A program made the position numbers and the translations under genes. The notes below the pieces were generated by a model. It was given only the letters and a program-made list of their open reading frames with translations, made no database searches and was not told the origin of the DNA. A DNA stretch of 64,000 bases from JALHNI01 sp044226365 (lineage in GTDB: Bacteria > Acidobacteriota > Terriglobia > Bryobacterales > Bryobacteraceae), in the NCBI GenBank assembly GCA_044226365.1, contig JBGAHE010000004.1:62001-126000 (forward strand). Reading direction: 5' to 3'. Below are positions 23,693-30,741 of this stretch, piece by piece. Numbering within the stretch: position 1 is the stretch's first letter; every line of letters starts with the position of its first letter.

Positions 23693-26032
23693 ATGAGGAA
23701 TCGGAAGCATACTGGACAGCTCGCCCTGCTCGCCCTCCTACTGTGGCCCCCGGCTCACGGGCGCACCGTCAAAGGCGACCTGCTCATCGAACAGGCCCGG
23801 CGCGAAGAGGCCAAAAGCAATACCGCCGGCATGGACCGGGCCCTCGAAATCGCCCGCCAGGCCCTCGAAAGCGACCCTAGCGACGTCGAGTATCAGCTCG
23901 AAGTCTCCCGTATCCGCGCCTTTGCCTCGCAATTCCACGTCAACGACGGCCACGCCTTTCTGAAGGCCGGACAGCTCGAAAAGGCCCTCTCCGAGTTCGA
24001 GAAAGCCGCCGCGATTGATCCCGCCCCCTCCGTCGCTCTGCAGGAAGCCAATCGCCTGCGCGATGCCCTCACCCGCCTCAGAACAGACCCCTCACGCTCT
24101 CCCAGCGAACTGCTCACCAGTCCGGTCGTGCGCGCCGACCGCCGAACCAGTCAGCAGTTCTCCACCGCCAAAGCCCCGCCGCATCTCGAAGTCGAACTCA
24201 AAGCGCCCCTGCCCAAACTGCAGGTCAACGAACAGCTCTCCTCCGAAGTCTTCGCCCTCCTCGGCCGCCTCACCGGCGTGCGCGTCGTCTTCGATCCGGA
24301 CTATCAGGGCCAGCACCTCGGCAACAACCAACTCCTCGACTTCCGCGGCCTCACCATCGACGAATGCTTCGACTACGTGGCGCTCATCTCGAAGTCCTTC
24401 TGGCGTCCGCTCGGTAAAGACAGCATCCTCGTCGCCAACGACGACCCCGCCAAGCGTGCTGCCTTCGACGAGCAGGTCACCCGCGTCTTCTACATGAACA
24501 ACACTCAGGGCAATCCCGCCGTCGTCGCCAACGTCGCCAACACCGTTCAGAAGACCACCGACATCAAGAAACTCCTCGTCGAACCCGAACACAACGCCAT
24601 CGTCGTGCGCGCGGACCGCAACCGCATGGAACTCGCCGAGAAGCTCTTCGGCGATCTCGACAAGCAGAAGTCCGAACTCATCATCGACGTCCTCATCCTC
24701 TCCGTCACCAAAGACTGGATCCGTGACCTCGGCGTCAATCTCGGCATCACCGGCGACACCGTCAACATCACCTCCACGCCGCGCGCCGACGTCCAGGGGC
24801 ATCTGGCCGGCAGCGGGAGCGGCGCGCGCATCCCGCTGAATGCGCTAAAGCGCCTCCAGTTCGGCGACTTCGGCATCACCCTTCCCAACGTCGCCCTCAA
24901 CGCCCTTCTTGATACCCGCGGCACCAAGATCCTCGACAAAGCCCAGTTGCGCACGCTCGAAGGCCAGAAGTCCACCCTCAAAATCGGCCGGCGCGTCCCC
25001 TATGCCACGGGCAGCTTCAGCCCCGGCGCCACCGGCGGCGTCAATGCGCTCGTCAACACCCAGTTCCAGTTCCTCGACGTCGGTCTCAGCCTCGAAGTCC
25101 TCGCCACCGTCCATGAGCCCGACGAAGTCACCCTGCACATCGAATCGGATCACTCCTCGGTTGCCGACTACATCAACCTCGGCGGCGTGCTGCAGCCCAT
25201 CATCACGCAGCGCAAACGCACCGCCGATGTCCGCGTTAAAGAAGGCGAAGTCAACTTCTGGGACATCGTTAGCCAACGCCTCTCCTTCACCCACTCCACC
25301 GGCATCCCCGGCCTCGTCCGTGTCCCGGGCCTCGGGCGCCTCTTCCGCGATGACCGCCGCGAGGAAACCGAAGACCAACTCCTCCACCTCCTCATTCCCC
25401 ACGTCGTCCGCAAACCCGAAGTCTCCGACGTGAATCTCGCGCCCATCTCGAGCGGCACCGATCAAACCGTCCGGATCACCTACGATCGTCCGCAAGCCCG
25501 CGTCAGCGGCCCCACCAACGAAGTCGTTAGCGTCACTTCCACCTTGCCCGCTCAGCGCCCCTCCGCCCCGCCCATCACCTCGATTCCGGTGGCCGGCCTG
25601 CCGCCGGTCATCGACCCCACCCGGCCCGCCTCGGTTCAATTCCGCCCCGCCTCCCTCACCGTCCGCGCCGGCACTCCCTTCACCGTCGACATTGCCGCCT
25701 CGAACGTTCCGGACCTCCGCGTCGCCTTGCTCGCCCTCACTCTCGATGGGTCCGGCCTCAACTGCCTCGCCGTCAAGCCCGGTCCCCTCATGACCGCCGG
25801 CGGCGCGGCGCCGGACCTGATGACCGACAACGGTCGCAACGAGATGTTCCTCCGCCTCGAGCGCCCAGCCAATGCTCCCAGCGGCCCCAGCGACGGGGTC
25901 GTCGCCACGCTCGATTGTCGTGGCCTCAAGCCCGGCCGCTTCGATCTCACCATCCCCGCTCCGAAATGGACCGACCGGCAGAATCGCGAAGCCGCTCTGC
26001 CGCCCGCCCGGCTCGAAGTCGTCGTTCAGTAG
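23693..26032 (+). CDS. GspD/PilQ-type secretin with TPR and cohesin-like domains, orphan
   Basis: A 779-residue outer-membrane channel protein. AAGGGAG precedes ATG 23693 by 5 nt; a signal peptide occupies residues 1-23. Residues about 25-115 are TPR-like (ARQALESDPSDVEYQLEV, AGQLEKALSEFEKAAAIDP). Residues about 160-250 form an STN/N0-type domain (LTGVRVVFDPDYQGQHL) and 265-325 an N-domain (EPEHNAIVVRADRNRMEL). The secretin core, about 330-590, has EGQKSTLKIGRRVPYATG and GLVRVPGLGRLFRDDRREE plus LLHLLIPHVVRKP. Residues about 640-778 resemble a cohesin/CBM2-like beta-sandwich (FRPASLTVRAGTPFTVDI). No other type II or IV pilus genes are nearby. Confidence 0.85.
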   Translation: MRNRKHTGQLALLALLLWPPAHGRTVKGDLLIEQARREEAKSNTAGMDRALEIARQALESDPSDVEYQLEVSRIRAFASQFHVNDGHAFLKAGQLEKALSEFEKAAAIDPAPSVALQEANRLRDALTRLRTDPSRSPSELLTSPVVRADRRTSQQFSTAKAPPHLEVELKAPLPKLQVNEQLSSEVFALLGRLTGVRVVFDPDYQGQHLGNNQLLDFRGLTIDECFDYVALISKSFWRPLGKDSILVANDDPAKRAAFDEQVTRVFYMNNTQGNPAVVANVANTVQKTTDIKKLLVEPEHNAIVVRADRNRMELAEKLFGDLDKQKSELIIDVLILSVTKDWIRDLGVNLGITGDTVNITSTPRADVQGHLAGSGSGARIPLNALKRLQFGDFGITLPNVALNALLDTRGTKILDKAQLRTLEGQKSTLKIGRRVPYATGSFSPGATGGVNALVNTQFQFLDVGLSLEVLATVHEPDEVTLHIESDHSSVADYINLGGVLQPIITQRKRTADVRVKEGEVNFWDIVSQRLSFTHSTGIPGLVRVPGLGRLFRDDRREETEDQLLHLLIPHVVRKPEVSDVNLAPISSGTDQTVRITYDRPQARVSGPTNEVVSVTSTLPAQRPSAPPITSIPVAGLPPVIDPTRPASVQFRPASLTVRAGTPFTVDIAASNVPDLRVALLALTLDGSGLNCLAVKPGPLMTAGGAAPDLMTDNGRNEMFLRLERPANAPSGPSDGVVATLDCRGLKPGRFDLTIPAPKWTDRQNREAALPPARLEVVVQ

Positions 26033-26063
26033 TTTTGTTTGCGTTTCAGAAAGGAAATTAGCT

Positions 26064-26843
26064 ATGAAGTTGAAAAAGATAAACTCCGCCGCGCTCGCGG
26101 CTGTCACGATGCTCGCCGGATTACTCGCCGCCCAGCCCTTTGATAATGGGACCAGAGTGACCCACAAAGGCCGTCCCGGCATGGTGATGGGAAAGAGCAC
26201 CGTCGCCGGTAAGAACTCCTATCGGCTTCGCTATACCGACACCAAAACCGATGCTTGCAACCCCAATGAATACTGCATTCCGGAAGCCGAACTCTCGCCC
26301 GCGGCGGCCACCCCGCCGCCCGCCGCCGCCGTCTTCACCCCGATTCCCAAAACGCCCCAAAGCTGGCTCGACGCTCACAACACCCATCGCCGCGCCGCTA
26401 AGAGCCCCGATCTCAAGTGGTCCACCGAACTCGCTACCAAAGCCCAAAGCTACGCCTCGCTGTTGGCCAGCAAAGGCACCAACGCCGGCTGCGTCTATGA
26501 CCATGACCTGCATGGCTACAAGATCGATAAGTCGGTCTACGGTGAGAACATCGGCGCCTCGATGGCCAAGTCGCCCGGCGTCGACAAGACTCCCACCGCG
26601 ATCATCCAGTCGTTCATGGACGAGAAGCCCTTCTTCAATCCCGCCACTAGCAAGTGCCACCCCAACCAGGTCTGCCAGCACTACACCCAGGTCATCTCGC
26701 AACAGTCCACCGAAGTCGGCTGCGGGGAAGCCATGTGCACCTCCGACGGTTACAGCACCATGATGTACGTCTGCAACTACAAAGGTCCGGGCAACGTGAT
26801 GACCACCAACGGCTACAAGGATCTCTACCCCGGGCAGCGCTAG
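26064..26843 (+). CDS. secreted CAP/SCP-superfamily protein
   Basis: A 259-residue protein; AAGGAAA precedes ATG 26064. Signal peptide to about residue 23 (LAGLLAAQ). Residues 25-75 form a small beta domain (NGTRVTHKGRPGMVMGKS) with two Cys (DACNPNEYCIPE). The CAP domain follows: WLDAHNTHRRAAKSPDLKWS, LATKAQSYASLLAS, SVYGENIGA, QVCQHYTQVISQQSTEVGCG, YVCNYKGPGN, giving the HNxxR, GENxxx, HYTQV and CNY blocks with paired Cys. CAP proteins bind lipids or sterols or act on cell walls; the role here is unknown. The 3' end overlaps the convergent kinase gene by 4 nt. Confidence 0.88.
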   Translation: MKLKKINSAALAAVTMLAGLLAAQPFDNGTRVTHKGRPGMVMGKSTVAGKNSYRLRYTDTKTDACNPNEYCIPEAELSPAAATPPPAAAVFTPIPKTPQSWLDAHNTHRRAAKSPDLKWSTELATKAQSYASLLASKGTNAGCVYDHDLHGYKIDKSVYGENIGASMAKSPGVDKTPTAIIQSFMDEKPFFNPATSKCHPNQVCQHYTQVISQQSTEVGCGEAMCTSDGYSTMMYVCNYKGPGNVMTTNGYKDLYPGQR

Positions 26844-29242
26844 CGCTTCGCCTGGTCCGGCTGGCGGCGGCGGGTGAGCGCGTTCTCGGTCACCTTCCGC
26901 CACCCCGCCCACCGCGGACCTCGCCGTACCTGCGAGCGCGCCAGGACAGTCTCCAAACGCTGTACCGTCGCGCGCTCGAGCGTCGGCGACAGTGCCTCGA
27001 GCGCCTGCTCCCAGTAATCCACCAGCACCGGATCCGCATCCGGTGCTGACCCTGACTCGAACTGCGCCGCCCCCACCTCAATGAGACGTCGTAACGCCGC
27101 CTGTTCCGCATCCTTCCGCGCCAGCACCCGCAACACCATCGCCCGATGGAGAAGCGCATCCACCAACTCGGTGGACGTGCGATGTTCCCCCGGATCCTCC
27201 GCCAACAACCCCTCGAAGAGATTCACCGCGTCCGCAAAAGCCGTCAGCGAACCCTCCCAGTTCCGTTCCAGGCGCCGCGCCTTGCCCAACACGATGGAGG
27301 CGCAAGCTCGCACGTAGCGCACCCGGCGTCGCAGTTCCGGCGTGGCCCCCGCCTCTGTAAGAGTTTCTAATCCGGCCGTGGACGCCAGCGCCAGTTGCGT
27401 TGCCTCCTTCAGTGCGCCCTCGCCCTGCAGATAGTCGGCCAATCGCTGCCGGGCATGTGCCGTGCGAATCGCCGAGTCCAGGTTTCCCGGCCGCTCCGCC
27501 CGCGCGCAAAACTCCGTGTAGCGGCGCGCCACGGCGATCGCCTGCCCCATCTCGCCGCGGGTCGCATGAACATACGAGAGAGAGTTGAGCGCCTCGGCTT
27601 GGCCCGCGCTCACGTCCGGATGCTGGGCCAACTCGGGCGGTAGCGACTCGAACACCGCCAGCGCTCGCACCACCGTGGGCTCCAGACGTTCATCGCCGGC
27701 GCGCCCGTAGACAATCCCCAGCTTCGCCAAATCGATCGCGAGACTCGCCCGCACCTCCGCGTCATCGTCCCGGCTTAGCGTCGATTCGCGCAGCTCGATC
27801 GATCGGTGCAAGCTGCGGATCGCTCCCGCCAAATCGCCCAGATTCTGCCATCCGGCACCTTGAATATGCGCCAGCGCCCGATAAGCATCCGCGACTTCGC
27901 GTGCCACCTCCGGCGACTCGGCGGCACTCCGGGTCCGATCCAGATACTGGGAAGCGTCCGCGGCCAGTTGTCCGCGCAGCGCCAGCGAGCCCGAAAGATT
28001 CCCGAGGCTTTCTACATTCACCAACAGCCGGCGCGCCATCTCCCGCACTTCGCCCGCACTGCGCTCCGCTCGGCCCTGCTGTTCCCGCACCATCCAGGTG
28101 CCTGCCGTCAGGGTCGCCCCGGCCAGCACGGCCACCGCTGCCCGAACCCCGTATCGCCGCAGCATGCCCCGCATGCTCTCGATCCAGGAACCACGGCCGG
28201 CGGCGATCCACTCCCCGGCCAGGTAGCGTTCCAGGTCCTCGCGCAACTCGGTTGCCGACGCATAACGTCGCGGCGGCTCCTTCTCGAGCGCCCGTGCCAG
28301 AATCCGCTCCACATCGCCGCGCAACTCCGCCCTCACCTTGCCCGCCGGCGTCGCCGGTTGCTCCACGGGAACCCGCAACGCCTCCGCCAGCGGCAAGTTC
28401 CGCACGGCATAAGGCAAACGGCCCGTCAGCGCCTCGTACATCACCACGCCCAACGAATAGACATCCGTCCTCGGCGTCACCTCGCCGCCCGTCAGTTGTT
28501 CCGGACTCGCATAAGCCGGAGTCAACATCCCCGCCCCCGTCAACGTGCACGCTTCATCGGCCTGCTCCAACAGCTTGGCAATGCCAAAATCCAGCAGCTT
28601 GGGCTGCCCCTCCGGCGTCACCAACAGATTCGAGGGCTTCAGATCGCGGTGCACCACCTGCTGGCGATGCGCGTACTCCACGGCCTCGCAGATCCGCGCG
28701 AACAGCCTCATTCGCTCGCGCACCGTCAGGCTTTCAGCCTCACAGTACTCCTGCACCGGCCGGCCTTCCACGTATTCCATCACCAGGTACGGCGCGCCCT
28801 GCGCCGTCTCGCCGCCGTCCAACAGCCGTGCAATTGCCGGATGCTCCAGATTGGCCAGGATTTGCCGCTCGCGCAGAAACCGCTGACGCAATTCGCCGCC
28901 GCCGTAGCCGAGCATCACCTTCAATGCCACGCGCTTGGTGAACTGGCCGTCATCGCGTTCGGCGAGCAGCACTTGCCCCATCCCGCCGCGCCCCAGTTCC
29001 CGCAGCACCCGATACGGGCCCATGCGGCCCTCCGGTTGCCCCGCGTCGACGGGTCGAACGGGCGAAAAATCCAGGAACGATCCGCCCTCTTCGTTTCGTC
29101 GCACCAAGTCCCACACGCTCTCGAACAGACGCGCGTCACCCGCACATTCACTCTCTGCCGCTGCACGGCGCTGCTCGACCGGTAATTCCAATACCCGGCG
29201 AGCGCACACGTATACACTCTTCTGGAAGGTGGCCCGACTCAT
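26840..29242 (-). CDS. membrane Ser/Thr protein kinase with TPR-like sensor half
   Basis: An 800-residue kinase from ATG 29242 (MSRATFQKSVYVCARRVLEL); ATG 29269 is an alternative adding nine residues. N-terminal helical segment 1-60; Hanks kinase domain about 74-330: GRGGMGQVLLAE, catalytic Lys in VALKVML, VVHRDLKPSNLLV, KLLDFGIAKLL, AYASPEQLTGGE, TDVYSLGVVMYEALTGR. One transmembrane helix near 367-388 (VRAAVAVLAGATLTAGTWM). The about 410-residue extracytoplasmic half is helical and TPR-like (LGDLAGAIRSLHRSIEL, GEMGQAIAVARRYTEF). Divergent from the ECF sigma gene, a pairing common in Acidobacteriota. Confidence 0.9.
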   Translation of the reverse strand: MSRATFQKSVYVCARRVLELPVEQRRAAAESECAGDARLFESVWDLVRRNEEGGSFLDFSPVRPVDAGQPEGRMGPYRVLRELGRGGMGQVLLAERDDGQFTKRVALKVMLGYGGGELRQRFLRERQILANLEHPAIARLLDGGETAQGAPYLVMEYVEGRPVQEYCEAESLTVRERMRLFARICEAVEYAHRQQVVHRDLKPSNLLVTPEGQPKLLDFGIAKLLEQADEACTLTGAGMLTPAYASPEQLTGGEVTPRTDVYSLGVVMYEALTGRLPYAVRNLPLAEALRVPVEQPATPAGKVRAELRGDVERILARALEKEPPRRYASATELREDLERYLAGEWIAAGRGSWIESMRGMLRRYGVRAAVAVLAGATLTAGTWMVREQQGRAERSAGEVREMARRLLVNVESLGNLSGSLALRGQLAADASQYLDRTRSAAESPEVAREVADAYRALAHIQGAGWQNLGDLAGAIRSLHRSIELRESTLSRDDDAEVRASLAIDLAKLGIVYGRAGDERLEPTVVRALAVFESLPPELAQHPDVSAGQAEALNSLSYVHATRGEMGQAIAVARRYTEFCARAERPGNLDSAIRTAHARQRLADYLQGEGALKEATQLALASTAGLETLTEAGATPELRRRVRYVRACASIVLGKARRLERNWEGSLTAFADAVNLFEGLLAEDPGEHRTSTELVDALLHRAMVLRVLARKDAEQAALRRLIEVGAAQFESGSAPDADPVLVDYWEQALEALSPTLERATVQRLETVLARSQVRRGPRWAGWRKVTENALTRRRQPDQAKR

Positions 29243-29255
29243 GCCCAAGGGATTC

Positions 29256-29267
29256 GTATGATCATAC
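29256..29267. promoter_or_regulatory. palindrome carrying divergent -10 boxes of kinase and sigma genes
   Basis: GTATGATCATAC is a perfect 12-bp palindrome. On the plus strand TATGAT (29257-29262) ends 8 nt before ATG 29271. On the minus strand TATGAT (29266-29261) ends 18 nt before ATG 29242. It could be a shared promoter core and/or an operator that couples the two divergent genes. Confidence 0.5.
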
Positions 29268-29270
29268 ATG

Positions 29271-29831
29271 ATGGATCCCGCGCCTCCCGACGTCACCGCC
29301 TTGCTGCACGCTTGGCAACAGGGCGAAGAACACGCGCCTGAACGCCTTTTCCCTCTTCTTTACGAGGCTTTACGGCGACAAGCCATCGCCATCTCCGCCT
29401 CCAATCCCAGCGCCACGCTTCAACCCACCGCCGTCGTCCACGAAGCCTACTTGCGCTTGGCCGGTCTCGAAACCCGCTGGGAAAGCCGCGCTCATTTTTT
29501 CGCTGTCGCCGCCGTCATCATGCGCCGCATCCTCGTCGACGCTGCCCGCAGCCGCACCGCCCTCAAACGCGGCGCCGGTTACATCCAGGTCCCGTTCGCC
29601 GACGCCCTCGCCGCGGTAGAGGAGCGCGGCGTTGACCTCCTCCACCTCCACGACTCCCTCAATCGCCTCGCCGAAGTCGACCCTCGCCAAGCCCAAATCG
29701 TCGAACTCCGCTTCTTCGGTGGCCTCGCCGACGAGGAGATCGCCGCCCTGTTAGGCATCTCCACAAAAACCGTCCAACGCGGCTGGGCTCTCGCCCGCGC
29801 CTGGCTCGAGAAGTATCTGCATCCCCACTGA
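29271..29831 (+). CDS. ECF-type RNA polymerase sigma factor (TIGR02999-like)
   Basis: A 186-residue protein starting MDPAPPDVTALLHAWQQGEE; ATG 29268 adds one Met. Sigma region 2 (LFPLLYEALRRQA, LQPTAVVHEAYLRLAG, RAHFFAVAAVIMRRILVD) and region 4 (IVELRFFGGLADEEIAALLG, ISTKTVQRGWALARAWL) are clear. The HFF.AA..MRRILVD block is the signature of the acidobacterial ECF group next to Ser/Thr kinases. No anti-sigma gene adjoins, so the divergent kinase may control it. Likely translated from a leaderless mRNA. Confidence 0.92.
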   Translation: MDPAPPDVTALLHAWQQGEEHAPERLFPLLYEALRRQAIAISASNPSATLQPTAVVHEAYLRLAGLETRWESRAHFFAVAAVIMRRILVDAARSRTALKRGAGYIQVPFADALAAVEERGVDLLHLHDSLNRLAEVDPRQAQIVELRFFGGLADEEIAALLGISTKTVQRGWALARAWLEKYLHPH

Positions 29832-30378
29832 TTCGCGTCGTCTCCCCCATCCGCCGGCAGGCCAGGATCGTGAAACTGCGTTTCACTCTCATCACTCTCG
29901 CGCTAGTGCAGGCGAACCAGATCTGGGGTTCCTTTGACGCTCAGCGAAGTCGTTGCATTTGCGCCTTGGAACTCTAACGCCGCGATTGTCGCGGCGATGG
30001 TCAATGCGCTCGACGATGCCTTGCACGCCCCGACGAGGACGCTTGCCGGGTCGGCACGAGCGCACGGACATGATCAGTGAGTCCCTCGCTCGTCTCGAGT
30101 TTCCCCACGAAGCCCCCGGGCGCCCTTCATTGGTAACCGCTGGCCACAGCAGCGGGACTGGCCGTCGGCGTCGGACTGCCCATCGCGATTACGCCCCAAC
30201 TCTCTGCTTTGATGATCAACGGGCTTCCGGCCGATGCCCGCTTCCTGCTCCCCTCCATGGCCTTCTTGTTGACCGCCTGCGCCGCCCCTTTGATGGTGCC
30301 GGCCTGGCGTGCGCGCTCCCTGCGGCCCGCCGCCATCCGGCCGCGGGACTGAAGGCGATTCAATAGAAGAGTATCTGT
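29832..30378. other. intergenic region with gene remnants
   Basis: Positions 29870-30080 hold open stretches that look coding in pieces (VKLRFTLITLALVQ from GTG 29869, then SEVVAFAPWNSNAAIVAAM in another frame) but are broken by stops and frame changes. Positions 30143-30352 hold an ADOP remnant listed separately. Nothing else supported. Confidence 0.5.
30143..30352 (+). pseudogene. C-terminal remnant of an ADOP/FtsX-type permease
   Basis: The frame reads ATAAGLAVGVGLPIAITPQL, then LPADARFLLPSMAFLLTACA and ends VPAWRARSLRPAAIRPRD before a stop. Two hydrophobic segments followed by PAWRAR and a short basic tail are the standard C-terminal end of acidobacterial duplicated orphan permeases (compare GPAWRTTRIAPQSSLRA at the end of the intact gene at 33393). 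A stop lies in frame just upstream, so only about 69 codons survive. Confidence 0.6.
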
Positions 30379-30406
30379 TATAGAATCTCGATATCGAGGT
30401 TCTATA
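30379..30406. promoter_or_regulatory. 28-bp palindrome, probable PadR operator
   Basis: TATAGAA (30379-30385) and TTCTATA (30400-30406) flank the central palindrome CTCGATATCGAG; 26 of 28 positions are symmetric. It ends 4 nt before padR ATG 30411 and contains both the -10-like TAGAAT (30381) and the GAGG (30396-30399) that would serve as ribosome site, so bound PadR would block promoter and translation start of its own operon. Confidence 0.7.
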
Positions 30407-30410
30407 AGTT

Positions 30411-30740
30411 ATGTCGCCCGCCATCGAACTCCTCAAAGGCACACTTGACCTCCTCATCCTCCGCACGCTCGAGCTCAGCCCGCTGCACGGTTCCGCCATC
30501 GCCGATCGCATCGCCCAAATCACGGGCGGCACCTTCCAGGTCAAAGCCGGCTCGCTCTTTCCTGCTCTCCACCGTCTCGAACAGGAAGGCTGGATCGCCG
30601 GCGAATGGCAGGAATCCTCCACCGGACGCCGTGTCCGCGCCTACCAACTCACCCGTACCGGCCGCAAACAATTGACGGCCGAGAAGAAGACCTGGGGTCG
30701 CATCGTCCAAGCCATGACCGCCCTCCTGGAGTCCGCCTGA
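30411..30740 (+). CDS. PadR-family transcriptional repressor
   Basis: A 109-residue winged-helix protein: LLKGTLDLLILRTLELSPLH, GSAIADRIAQITGGTFQV, AGSLFPALHRLEQEGWIAGE, RRVRAYQLTRTGRKQL, then a dimerisation helix. This short PadR type is encoded immediately before ADOP permeases in Acidobacteriota; the stop is 1 nt before the permease ATG. Autoregulation is inferred from the palindrome at 30379-30406. Confidence 0.93.
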   Translation: MSPAIELLKGTLDLLILRTLELSPLHGSAIADRIAQITGGTFQVKAGSLFPALHRLEQEGWIAGEWQESSTGRRVRAYQLTRTGRKQLTAEKKTWGRIVQAMTALLESA

Positions 30741-30741
30741 C

